Origin: Candidatus Saccharimonadota bacterium
GTDB taxonomy: Bacteria; Patescibacteriota; Saccharimonadia; Saccharimonadales; Saccharimonadaceae
Assembly (NCBI GenBank): GCA_017406985.1
Contig: JAFQXL010000003.1
Span: forward strand, 1-64,000
Direction of reading: 5' to 3'
DNA: 64,000 nucleotides
This document shows, in pieces, positions 25,254 to 33,981 of this stretch. Position numbers and translations under genes: made by a program. Each line of letters starts with the position of its first letter. Positions within the stretch are counted from its first letter, which is position 1. The notes beneath the pieces were generated by a model, which was given only the letters and a program-made list of their open reading frames with translations, was not told where the DNA came from and searched no databases.

Positions 25254-26525
25254 CTAAAATTTTAATTTATCTTCTAAATTGTTAATTAACGCTTTTTCGC
25301 ACGAGCCGACCGCTACAAACGCATGAATTCCGCTCGCCGCAAATTCTCGCGCCAACTCAACTAAAGTCGCTCTGTCGATTTTATTGATTATATTCGGCGT
25401 ATTATCATAATTATTTATCTCTCCAATCGAAAAATAACTCTCCGTATAATAATCCGCAATCTGTCCAACTGTCTGCGCTCCCATTTGGAATCGCCCGAGC
25501 GCATAAGACTTCGCCGCTTCAATATCTTTTTCGTCAATTTCGCCGTTTAAAACTCTTACCATCTCGCTCTGAATTAAACTAAATAGCTCTTCTGCAGATT
25601 CTTCATTTACTTCTCCGTCGAAGTCCCAGCTTGAATAATGAACGCTATGCGAAATGTCCGAGCCCATTGAATAAACCAACCCTCTTCTCCTAGCCTCGCC
25701 GAAAATCCGCGAGGAAACTGTCCCGTTTAGGATATGATTTAGCGCGTCCATCGCGAGCGTCTCATCTGCGCTTAAATGTCTCGAAGTAACTAGAGAAAAC
25801 CCAAACGTAATATTATTCGCGTCTTTTCTTCGAATTAAAACGCTCGGCGAAGAATGCAGCTCGTCTCTTATCGCTTCAAATCTCTTTCCTTCTTTTAGTT
25901 CCCAGCTCTCGAGATTTTTTAAAATCTCTTTTTTACGTTTTTTTACTTGTCCCGCAATAATAAAACGCATATTTTTCGCCGTATGAGTTCGACGATAATG
26001 TTCGCGAATATCTTTTAGCTCAATGTTCGGAAGCGTGTTAATTCTCTCGCGCAAATCCGCTACGTCTTCTCCGATTGCTTTTTGTAACCTCGGCCAAAGT
26101 AATCTCGAATAATCGTTTAAATATCCGGTCAGCTCGCTCTTAACGTTTCCTTTTTCGCTCTTTAATTCTTCTTCATTAAATTTCGGCGACGTAATCGCTA
26201 CTCGCTTTAAGTCTAAAATCCTGTCCCATTCAAAATCCGCGCATTCCGTTTCATAACAAACCGAAAAATCCGAAGTCCAAGCGTTATGATAGGCGCCGTT
26301 TTTCGTGAACTCCGCTTCATAGGTTTTTTCGTCTTTATATTTCGCGTTCGCCCCAAAAGACAAATGTTCTACGACGTGCGCAATTTCATAAAGCTCTGGT
26401 TTTTTCGCATAGCGCATCCCTCCGCGAAAATGAACTCTCACGGTCATAACGGACGCGTTTGGAACATCGATTAAAAGTCCTCGCGCGCCGTTTTTTAATT
26501 CTACTTCTTCGACGCTATGTTTCAT
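25254..26525 (-). CDS. M16 family metallopeptidase
   Basis: 423 aa protease of the pitrilysin/mitochondrial processing peptidase family. The inverted zinc motif HVVEHL is at about residues 49-54, with the later glutamate in EEELKSEKGNVKSEL. The C-terminal inactive-homology domain is present. No signal peptide is visible, so it is probably cytoplasmic. It is the last gene of the operon hpf-secA-peptidase, starting 5 nt after the secA stop; the link with SecA is positional only. Confidence 0.88.
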   Translation of the reverse strand: MKHSVEEVELKNGARGLLIDVPNASVMTVRVHFRGGMRYAKKPELYEIAHVVEHLSFGANAKYKDEKTYEAEFTKNGAYHNAWTSDFSVCYETECADFEWDRILDLKRVAITSPKFNEEELKSEKGNVKSELTGYLNDYSRLLWPRLQKAIGEDVADLRERINTLPNIELKDIREHYRRTHTAKNMRFIIAGQVKKRKKEILKNLESWELKEGKRFEAIRDELHSSPSVLIRRKDANNITFGFSLVTSRHLSADETLAMDALNHILNGTVSSRIFGEARRRGLVYSMGSDISHSVHYSSWDFDGEVNEESAEELFSLIQSEMVRVLNGEIDEKDIEAAKSYALGRFQMGAQTVGQIADYYTESYFSIGEINNYDNTPNIINKIDRATLVELAREFAASGIHAFVAVGSCEKALINNLEDKLKF

Positions 26526-26529
26526 TTAA

Positions 26530-29322
26530 CTAGCGACGACCTTTTTTCTTATTTTGGCGCTGTTTTTTCTTCGACTTCCTAGCCGCATTTCGCTTTGCGT
26601 TCGCAGTTTTATTCTTTCCGGCCGCTTTTTCCGACTTTTCAGAAGAGAATTCTTTATCCATATTCTCGACGCCTTTTGAAATCTCATTCACGCCTTTTTC
26701 TGTCGCCGACTCCGCCATCTTGGTTAATTCAGAATCATATTCTTCGCCGTCTGTAAGTCCTGCTTCGTTCGCATCATGCATCGTTAAGTTCAAGAGATTT
26801 CGAAGCACAACTTCGCGGAGATTCTTCTGTAATCCGTCGAAGAGTTTTTGCGACTCCGAGCGATATTCAACTAACGGATCTCTCTGTCCAACGCTTCGCC
26901 AATGGATTCCTTCGCGAAGATGTTGCATGTTCTCAAGATGTTGCATCCAAAGTCCGTCTAGAACTTTTAGATAAACTTCACGTTCAACTTTTCGCATTAC
27001 GTCCTCGCCGAACTCCGCTTCTTTCATAGCATAAGCTTCTTTAATCGCGGTTAGAGCGAGTTTCGAGCGGTCTTTTTCTTTCCTCATTCGTCCGATTTCT
27101 TCGATTAACTCTTCGTCAAAATCGAACACCGCTTTAAAGTTCTTTACGAAATCTTTATTCGCACGAAGACTAAACATCGTTAAATCTTCCGCCGAGTCGC
27201 GCATTAATCGCTCAATCTCGTCCGAAATATTTTCGCCCTCAAGAATCTTTCGGCGCATCATATAAACAACACGACGATGACGATTAATTACGTTATCATA
27301 TTGAACAACGTTTTTACGCGAGTCGAAGTTAAATCCTTCGATTCGTTTCTGCGCCGACTCTAAAGTCTTTGTTACCGAACGGTTCTGAATCGGAGTATTT
27401 TCGTCGACTCCGAGCCTTTGCATTAAGACCGAAATCCTATCTCCTTGGAAGATTCTCATTAAGTCGTCTTCACAAGATACGAAGAACTGAGTTGTTCCAG
27501 GGTCTCCTTGACGTCCACCACGTCCACGAAGCTGGTTATCAACTCGCCTAGAATCATGACGCTCCGAGCCAATTACGACGAGTCCGCCGAGTTCTTTTAC
27601 GCCTTTACCGAGTTTAATATCAGTACCGCGTCCTGCCATGTTCGTCGCGAGCGTAATCGCGCCTTTTTCGCCGGCTTTCGCGACAATTGCCGCCTCACGT
27701 TCATTATTTTTCGCGTTTAAGATCTCATAGGAAAGTCCCGCTTTATCGAGATATTCCGCAATCTTTTCATTTTTCACAATCGAAGCGGAACCGATTAGAA
27801 CCGGTTGTCCCTTTTCATGATATTTCTTTGTCTCTTCGACAATCGCACGTAATTTTCCGTCTTCCGTTCGATAAATTAAATCGTCCTTATCGACACGCTG
27901 AATCGGACGGTTAGGTGGAATTTGAACAACGTCGAGCGAATAAATCTGTTGAAACTCTTCCGCTTCCGTAAAGGCAGTACCGGTCATACCGGAAAGTTTA
28001 TTATAGAGCCTAAAGAAGTTCTGGAACGAAATTGTCGCGAGCGTCATCGACTCTTCGCGTACCGTTACGCCTTCTTTTGCTTCGATTGCTTGGTGCAAGC
28101 CTTCATTATAACGACGCCCGTGCATAAGACGTCCAGTATGTTCGTCGACAATAATAACTTCACCCGAGTTCGTTACGACATAATCTTTATCGCGTTTAAA
28201 GATAACTTCCGCACGAAGAGCCTGATCCATGTGATAAACTAGGCGGGTATTTGCGCTTGAATAAAGGTTGTCAATTCCGAGGATATTTTGAACTTTATCA
28301 ATTCCCTCGTCGGTTAAAGTTACCGAACGGCGCTTCTCGTCGAGTATATAATCAGACGGGCCGAGTTTTGCCGCGATTTTCGCGAACTGATAATAAGAAT
28401 CCGGATTATCTCCCGCCGGAGCCGAAATAATTAAAGGAGTTCTCGCTTCGTCGATTAAGATTGAGTCGACCTCGTCGACAATCGCGAAATTAAGTTCTCT
28501 CTGGCGAAGATATTGAACTTCATTCACCATGTTATCGCGAAGATAATCAAACCCGAATTCATTGTTCGTTCCATAAGTTACGTCTGCCGCGTAAGCTTCC
28601 TTACGAGTACAAGGTTTTAGATGTCGGAAACGCTCGTCTTCATGTTCTTCATTAACATAATTTTTATCATAGATAAAGCTCGCTTCGGCGATAATTACCC
28701 CGACTGTCATACCGAGAAAATCAAAAACTGGACCGTTCCAGCCCGCATCACGTTGTGCGAGATAATCGTTGACCGTAACGACGTGAACTCCGCGCCCAGT
28801 TAAAGCGTTAAGATAACTCGGCAAAAGCGCAACTAAAGTTTTACCTTCACCCGTCTTCATTTCCGCGACGTTCCCCTCGTGTAAACAGATACCACCGATT
28901 AACTGAACATCGAAATGTCTCATTCCTAAAATACGGTTCGTCGCTTCTCGAACGACCGCGAACGCATCCGCTAAAATATCGTCAAGAACTTTATCTTCCG
29001 GCTTCTTTAAAAGTTTTTTCGCTTTTTTAGCTTTCTTATCCTTTTTCTCGGTCTTTTCCGACTTAACTTTTTCTGAAACTGTCTTATTCGTCTCGGCTTT
29101 AGTTTCTTTTTCTAGTCTCTTCCTTAAAACTTCCGTCTGTTTCGAAAGCTCAGAGTCGGACATCTTCTGATATTTTTCTTCGAGTTTATTGATTTCAACG
29201 GCTTTTTTCGCATAGCGAACGAGCGTCTTTTTCTGAGCGTCGCCAAAAATTCCCTGTAAAACTTTCTCTAAGGTCGTCTTATCTGCAAGTTTATCGGTCG
29301 GTTTCTTCTCTTTTACTTTCAC
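26530..29322 (-). CDS. secA: protein translocase ATPase SecA
   Basis: 930 aa motor of the Sec pathway. Walker A region MKTGEGKTLVA, DEAD-like VDEVDSILIDEARTPL, motif GTNNEFGFDYLRDN, and helicase motif TNMAGRGTDIKLG are all seen. Two deviations: a Lys/Glu-rich insertion of about 35 residues near position 75-110 (KSEKTEKKDKKAKKAKK), and a Lys/Arg/Asn-rich C-terminus without the zinc-binding SecB/SEC-C motif. The start overlaps the hpf stop by 4 bp. Confidence 0.97.
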   Translation of the reverse strand: MKVKEKKPTDKLADKTTLEKVLQGIFGDAQKKTLVRYAKKAVEINKLEEKYQKMSDSELSKQTEVLRKRLEKETKAETNKTVSEKVKSEKTEKKDKKAKKAKKLLKKPEDKVLDDILADAFAVVREATNRILGMRHFDVQLIGGICLHEGNVAEMKTGEGKTLVALLPSYLNALTGRGVHVVTVNDYLAQRDAGWNGPVFDFLGMTVGVIIAEASFIYDKNYVNEEHEDERFRHLKPCTRKEAYAADVTYGTNNEFGFDYLRDNMVNEVQYLRQRELNFAIVDEVDSILIDEARTPLIISAPAGDNPDSYYQFAKIAAKLGPSDYILDEKRRSVTLTDEGIDKVQNILGIDNLYSSANTRLVYHMDQALRAEVIFKRDKDYVVTNSGEVIIVDEHTGRLMHGRRYNEGLHQAIEAKEGVTVREESMTLATISFQNFFRLYNKLSGMTGTAFTEAEEFQQIYSLDVVQIPPNRPIQRVDKDDLIYRTEDGKLRAIVEETKKYHEKGQPVLIGSASIVKNEKIAEYLDKAGLSYEILNAKNNEREAAIVAKAGEKGAITLATNMAGRGTDIKLGKGVKELGGLVVIGSERHDSRRVDNQLRGRGGRQGDPGTTQFFVSCEDDLMRIFQGDRISVLMQRLGVDENTPIQNRSVTKTLESAQKRIEGFNFDSRKNVVQYDNVINRHRRVVYMMRRKILEGENISDEIERLMRDSAEDLTMFSLRANKDFVKNFKAVFDFDEELIEEIGRMRKEKDRSKLALTAIKEAYAMKEAEFGEDVMRKVEREVYLKVLDGLWMQHLENMQHLREGIHWRSVGQRDPLVEYRSESQKLFDGLQKNLREVVLRNLLNLTMHDANEAGLTDGEEYDSELTKMAESATEKGVNEISKGVENMDKEFSSEKSEKAAGKNKTANAKRNAARKSKKKQRQNKKKGRR

Positions 29323-29678
29323 TTTTTCCTCCTAAAAATCGAAAACGGGTTTTTCCTTAAATGCGGGTTACTCTCAATTTTAAAACGGCGAATCTGTCCA
29401 GTCAACTTTGCTTCTAGAATATCAACTCCTGCATAAACATTTGAACATTCGTCTTTCGCCGAAATAACTTTTCCGCCAGGAATCTCTAAGTTTGCCGAAA
29501 TCTCATATTTATTTCCGTGCGCACGGTTAACCTCAGTCACAACGATTTTCGCGACAACATCTTTCTTATTTCCGCGCGGAAGATAGCGGTCAAGCTTCCC
29601 AATGCGTTTAAGCGCATATTTCTTGAAGCTTTCTTCAATCTTATAATTGCTTCCGCTAATATCAATTTTTTCTATCAT
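29319..29678 (-). CDS. hpf: ribosome hibernation promoting factor, short form
   Basis: 119 aa S30AE-domain protein that binds the 30S decoding region and parks ribosomes in stationary phase. It shows KIDISGSNYKIEESFKKYALKRIGKLDRYL in consecutive conserved pieces such as KRIGKLDRYLP and AKDECSNVYAGVDILEAKL. It lacks the C-terminal dimerisation domain of long HPF. TATAAT (29695-29700) and AAAGGAG precede the ATG. Placement upstream of secA is common in bacteria. Confidence 0.92.
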   Translation of the reverse strand: MIEKIDISGSNYKIEESFKKYALKRIGKLDRYLPRGNKKDVVAKIVVTEVNRAHGNKYEISANLEIPGGKVISAKDECSNVYAGVDILEAKLTGQIRRFKIESNPHLRKNPFSIFRRKK

Positions 29679-29720
29679 AAAACTCCTTTGTCTAATTATA
29701 TCATATCTTGCGAGAAAAAC

Positions 29721-32700
29721 TTATCTTAAGACAACTGCTTCTTCTCCGACAATTTTCTTTAACCCTGAAATTAGGCTTTCTCCCGCGTCGACTTTAAATG
29801 GCATCCTAAGCGGTTTCTTTCCTGTTTCATCTTTTAAGACTAAAATTACCTCTGATACACCCATGTTCTTATCGCAAACTTGTTTAATCTTCGTTAAAAT
29901 CTCTACATTATCTGGCTCTGTAATTAGAATATATAATTTCTTTCTCCTCGGGTCGTCTGGACGGTTTATCGCTCGATTTATTTCTTCTTCCGTCTTCGGT
30001 TTTTCCGGTTTTACTTCCGCTTCTGGCTTCGGAGTATATTTTCGGCGCCTCGGCGCATCCGTCGGTTCTGAGATTTTCTCTCCCGTCGAGACATAATTTT
30101 CTAGCGTCTCGTCCGAAATTACAAAAATGTCGTCCGCCACCACTTTAATATCGCTTGTCGGATTCCCCTCTTTATCTACCGCGTTAACCCTCCCAGGAAT
30201 TTTTACAATATTATCAATGACAATTTTTTCTTCATTTTCTTTATAAAGCTTCGGAAAAACTAAAATTTCGCAAGAACTTGTCTTATTCTCAATCGTCACG
30301 AACGCCATCTTCGTCCCGCTCTTCGTTAAAATCGTTCGAACGTTCGTAATAATTCCCCCAACAATTATTTTCTTATTATCATTTTCACTTGATATTACCG
30401 ACATCGGGTGTGTCTGTTCCGTAAAATAAGTTTCATATTTATCAAGCGGATGTGCCGAAAGATAAAGTCCCATTAAATCTCGTTCCCAAAGTAGCTGTTC
30501 TTTTTCAGAAAACTTCTTCGGCGCCTCGACAATCTCCGGCTCTGGAATCTGCCCGACATCCCCCATCATTCCGAATAAATCTGTCTGTCCGTTCGCTTTA
30601 TCTTTTTGAACTTTCGCCCCATAAGCTTGGATATTCTCAAGATTATATAATAAATCCGATCTATCCCCAAAGCTGTCGAACGCCCCGACTTTAATCGCCG
30701 ATTCCCAAGATTTTTTATTGAATTTTGTCGAATCAACTCTCGCCGCAAAATCACAAACCGACTTAAACGGACCGTTTTTATCGCGCTCCGGAATTACAAT
30801 TTCTTCAATCAAAGATTTTCCAACGTTTTTAATTGCCGAAAGACCGAAACGAATCGTATTTTCTCCCCCGACAATCGCAAAATCTGCATAAGACTGGTTA
30901 ATATCTGGCCCTAAAACTTTAATCCCCATACTCTTACATTCGCTCATCTCGATTGCTAAACGGTCTGTAGAACGCATATCTGAGGTCATTAGAGCCGCCA
31001 TGAAAGCATCTGGATAATGTGCTTTAAGATAAGCTGTCCAATATGCGATAAGAGCATAACACGCCGCGTGACTCTTATTAAAACAATAGTTCGCAAATTC
31101 AAGTAACTGTTTCCAGAAAGTCTCCGCAATCTCTTCTGTCGCCCCGCCGATTTCTACCGCGCCTTTAATAAACTTCGGCTTTAGCTCCTCCATCAGCTTA
31201 ACTTTTTTCTTTCCGACGGCTTTCCTTAAAGTATCCGACTCGCCCCCCGTAAATCCACACCATTCTCTCGAAATCTGCATGAATTGCTCTTGATAAATCA
31301 TAATCCCATAAGTTGATTTTAAGGAGTTCTCTAGTCCAGGATGAAGATAAGTAATCGGCTCTTCCCCATGTTTTCGTTTAATAAAACTATCGATAAACTG
31401 CATCGGACCAGGTCGATAAAGCGCCACCATAGCGATAATATCCTCAAAGCTCGAAGCTTTCAAGTCCTTCAAATATCGTTTCATTCCGGCAGATTCTAGC
31501 TGGAACACGCCGGTCGTCTGCGCCGCTTGTAGAAGCTCATAAGTCTTCGGATCGTCAAGCGGAATCGAATAAAGGTCAATGTCGTTTTTATAAACTTTTC
31601 TAATCATGCGCAGGGCATTATTAAGAACCGAAAGGTTCATTAGCCCTAAAAAGTCCATTTTAAGAAGCCCTAGCTCTTCGACTTGCGTCGACGGGAACTG
31701 CGTCGCGATAATTTCTTCGTCGTTCGCTCCTCGTTTTTTCGCAACTTCAAGCGGCAAAAACTTTACTAAGTCGTCCGGCGCAATTACTACGCCACAAGCA
31801 TGAACCCCGTGGCTCCTTACCGTCCCCTCGAGTTTTATCGCAAAATCTAAAACATCTTTTGCTGTCGGATTAGAATTATACTCGTTTCTTAGATCTGGAA
31901 CTTCTTTAATCGCGCGCGTCAGAGGAACATGGTGTCCCATCTCTGGATCTGGCACCATTTTCGCTAGTCTATCCGCCTCCACATACGGAACTTCGAGCAC
32001 CCTCGCGACATCTCTTACCGCCATCTTCCCCATCATTTTACCGAACGTACAAATATTCGAAACTCGTCCTTTTCCATATTTCTCCGTACAATATTCAATT
32101 ACCTCGTCGCGTCTCGTATCTTGAATATCCGTATCAATATCTGGCATCGAAATACGGTCTGGATTTAAGAAACGCTCAAAGAGTAAGTCATATTTCAAAG
32201 GATCAAGCTCCGTAATACGCAGTGCATAAGCTAAAATTGCCCCTGCCGCCGAACCACGTCCTGGTCCATAAACAATCCCCTGTTTCTTTCCCCAGTTGAT
32301 AAAGTCTTGGACAATTAAGAAGTAGCCGTTATAGCCCATCTTGTCGACGACCGAAAGCTCATAGTCTATACGATCAAGAACTTTTTTATCGAGCAATTTT
32401 CGACATGCCTCAACTGATAAATTCGCAGCTTCCTCCTCCGTCTTCCCGCCATAGCGAAAAACCAGTCCTCGAAAAACTAACTTATCAAGATAAGTTTTCT
32501 CCGTTTCGCCCTCTGGAACTTCATATTTCGGAATTAAAATTCGCCCGAGCTGTAACTTCGTCTGGCATCTCTCAGCAATTACTTTCGTATTTTTAATCGC
32601 TTCCGGAAAATCTTTACTCCAGCGTTTTAGAATTTCTTTCGGCGGAATAACGTGAAGTTGAAAATCTTTTAGCGTCATTCTGTTCGTGTCGGAAAGATTC

Positions 32701-33464
32701 GAAGCCGTCCCAATACAAAGCAAAACTTCATGCGCGTCTTGGTCTTCGTGTTTTAGATAATGTCCGTCGCAGGTTACAACGAGCGGCAGTCCCGTCTCTT
32801 TCGCTATTCTCTGTAGCCCCTCGTTAATCTGATTTTGAACGTCCCAATGTGTCGGCGATTCTGGATGCCCGTGGTCTTGCATCTCTAGATAAAATCTATC
32901 TCCATAAACCTTATGATACCATTTAACTAGCTCCATCGCCCCGTCATAGTCGCCGTTTTTTAGTCGAACCGAAATCTCCGAACTCGCGCATCCCGAAAGA
33001 CAAATAATCCCCTCGTTATATTTTTCCATAATCTCATGGTCAATCCTCGGCTTATAATACATACCGGTCGTCTCCGCTTCAGAGGCCAATCGGCAGAGAT
33101 TCTCAAACCCTTGATCATTCATAGCAAGTAGCGTAATATGAAAACGCTCTTTATCATGCGCCGGATCTTTATCTAGCCTACTTCTCGCCGCGACGTATGC
33201 CTCACAACCCAAAATCGGTTTGATTCCGTTCGCTTCCGCTTCTTTATAAAGCTCAACTAAACCCGACATCGTTCCGTGATCCGTTACGGCTACCGCTTCC
33301 ATTCCTTGTTCTTTTACATAACTAACTAAATCCGGAATTTTCGTTAACCCATCAAGCAAGGAATAATGTGTATGGTTATGAAGATGCACAAAATCCTTCG
33401 GCTCAAGCTTCGAACCGTCGACCTCTTCATGCTTCAGAAAAATTACCTCCTCGCTTTTTTTCAT
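29721..33464 (-). CDS. dnaE: DNA polymerase III alpha subunit
   Basis: 1247 aa replicative polymerase. PHP domain starts at FVHLHNHTHYSLLDGL, followed by TDHGTMSG. The palm has GYFLIVQDFINWGK, GPGRGSAAG and the catalytic acidic cluster in MPDIDTDIQD; the finger/beta-binding regions and an OB domain (IIVGGIITNVRTI) follow. The open frame extends 16 codons further upstream, but that part overlaps the promoter and the upstream terminator, so MKKSEEV at 33464 is chosen. Confidence 0.96.
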   Translation of the reverse strand: MKKSEEVIFLKHEEVDGSKLEPKDFVHLHNHTHYSLLDGLTKIPDLVSYVKEQGMEAVAVTDHGTMSGLVELYKEAEANGIKPILGCEAYVAARSRLDKDPAHDKERFHITLLAMNDQGFENLCRLASEAETTGMYYKPRIDHEIMEKYNEGIICLSGCASSEISVRLKNGDYDGAMELVKWYHKVYGDRFYLEMQDHGHPESPTHWDVQNQINEGLQRIAKETGLPLVVTCDGHYLKHEDQDAHEVLLCIGTASNLSDTNRMTLKDFQLHVIPPKEILKRWSKDFPEAIKNTKVIAERCQTKLQLGRILIPKYEVPEGETEKTYLDKLVFRGLVFRYGGKTEEEAANLSVEACRKLLDKKVLDRIDYELSVVDKMGYNGYFLIVQDFINWGKKQGIVYGPGRGSAAGAILAYALRITELDPLKYDLLFERFLNPDRISMPDIDTDIQDTRRDEVIEYCTEKYGKGRVSNICTFGKMMGKMAVRDVARVLEVPYVEADRLAKMVPDPEMGHHVPLTRAIKEVPDLRNEYNSNPTAKDVLDFAIKLEGTVRSHGVHACGVVIAPDDLVKFLPLEVAKKRGANDEEIIATQFPSTQVEELGLLKMDFLGLMNLSVLNNALRMIRKVYKNDIDLYSIPLDDPKTYELLQAAQTTGVFQLESAGMKRYLKDLKASSFEDIIAMVALYRPGPMQFIDSFIKRKHGEEPITYLHPGLENSLKSTYGIMIYQEQFMQISREWCGFTGGESDTLRKAVGKKKVKLMEELKPKFIKGAVEIGGATEEIAETFWKQLLEFANYCFNKSHAACYALIAYWTAYLKAHYPDAFMAALMTSDMRSTDRLAIEMSECKSMGIKVLGPDINQSYADFAIVGGENTIRFGLSAIKNVGKSLIEEIVIPERDKNGPFKSVCDFAARVDSTKFNKKSWESAIKVGAFDSFGDRSDLLYNLENIQAYGAKVQKDKANGQTDLFGMMGDVGQIPEPEIVEAPKKFSEKEQLLWERDLMGLYLSAHPLDKYETYFTEQTHPMSVISSENDNKKIIVGGIITNVRTILTKSGTKMAFVTIENKTSSCEILVFPKLYKENEEKIVIDNIVKIPGRVNAVDKEGNPTSDIKVVADDIFVISDETLENYVSTGEKISEPTDAPRRRKYTPKPEAEVKPEKPKTEEEINRAINRPDDPRRKKLYILITEPDNVEILTKIKQVCDKNMGVSEVILVLKDETGKKPLRMPFKVDAGESLISGLKKIVGEEAVVLR

Positions 33465-33470
33465 ATAATC

Positions 33471-33476
33471 ATTATA
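33471..33476 (-). promoter_or_regulatory. leaderless extended -10 of dnaE
   Basis: TGGTATAAT on the minus strand, hexamer ending 6 nt before the ATG. The TGG begins right after the T-tract of the upstream terminator, so terminator and promoter abut. Confidence 0.65.
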
Positions 33477-33477
33477 C

Positions 33478-33506
33478 CACAAAAAGCGACCCTTAAAGGT
33501 CGCTTT
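33478..33506 (-). terminator. terminator of the histone-H1-like gene
   Basis: Nine-bp stem AAAGCGACC/GGTCGCTTT (33483-33491 with 33498-33506) and a T-run on the minus-strand 3' side. It lies 7 nt after the stop at 33513. Confidence 0.92.
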
Positions 33507-33512
33507 GTTCAA

Positions 33513-33902
33513 TTATTTTGCGACGCGTTTCGCCGACTTTTTTGCCGCCGAAACAGTTCTCTTGGCTCGAGCCGAAGCTGCTTTCCCCTCGCGCTTCGCA
33601 GCGCCAGCGACGCGTTTTGCCGAAGTCTTTGCCGACTTCGCAACTCGCTTCGCCCCAGCTTTAGCTTTTTTACTGTCAGATTTAACGCGGGTAGAAATTT
33701 TCTTACCCTCAACTTGAGCTTTTTTACTCTTCGAACTTAAGGTTTTCTTTGCCTTATTGACTTCTTCCTCCGCACGTTTTAGAGCTTTCTTGCCCTCGCG
33801 CGCTACCTTGTCGCGATTCTTTTTGTCTGAAAAGAATACTCCTGCCGCACCAGCACCAATTCCGAGTAATGTTCCGAGGAAGAATCTACCTTTTTTAGCC
33901 AT
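33513..33902 (-). CDS. Lys/Ala-rich histone-H1-like protein with N-terminal glycine-zipper membrane segment
   Basis: 129 aa. Residues 7-25 (FFLGTLLGIGAGAAGVFFS) are a short hydrophobic Gly-rich segment as in YtxH-type proteins. The rest is a strongly basic Lys/Ala/Ser helix-like region with repeats such as AKSAKTSAKRVAGAAKR and SAAKKSAKRVAK, similar in composition to histone H1 or Hc1-like tails. The likely role is a nucleic-acid or polyanion-binding protein held at the membrane; this is inference from composition. It has its own promoter, ribosome binding site (AAAGGGTG) and terminator, so it is a single-gene unit. Confidence 0.75.
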   Translation of the reverse strand: MAKKGRFFLGTLLGIGAGAAGVFFSDKKNRDKVAREGKKALKRAEEEVNKAKKTLSSKSKKAQVEGKKISTRVKSDSKKAKAGAKRVAKSAKTSAKRVAGAAKREGKAASARAKRTVSAAKKSAKRVAK

Positions 33903-33944
33903 TTCTCACCCTTTCTATTAGGCTTATGTTAATTATTTAACCCT

Positions 33945-33973
33945 ATATTAGCATATTCACTTTTTTAAATCAA
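33945..33973 (-). promoter_or_regulatory. promoter of the histone-H1-like gene
   Basis: TTGATT (33968-33973), 17-nt spacer, TAATAT (33945-33950) on the minus strand; the leader is about 35 nt. Confidence 0.65.
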
Positions 33974-33981
33974 ATCTAAAA

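Noticed and set aside
33513-33902. Antisense frames inside the Lys/Ala-rich gene
   Set aside because: Low-complexity coding sequence creates open frames on both strands; only the minus-strand frame has a promoter, ribosome binding site and terminator.
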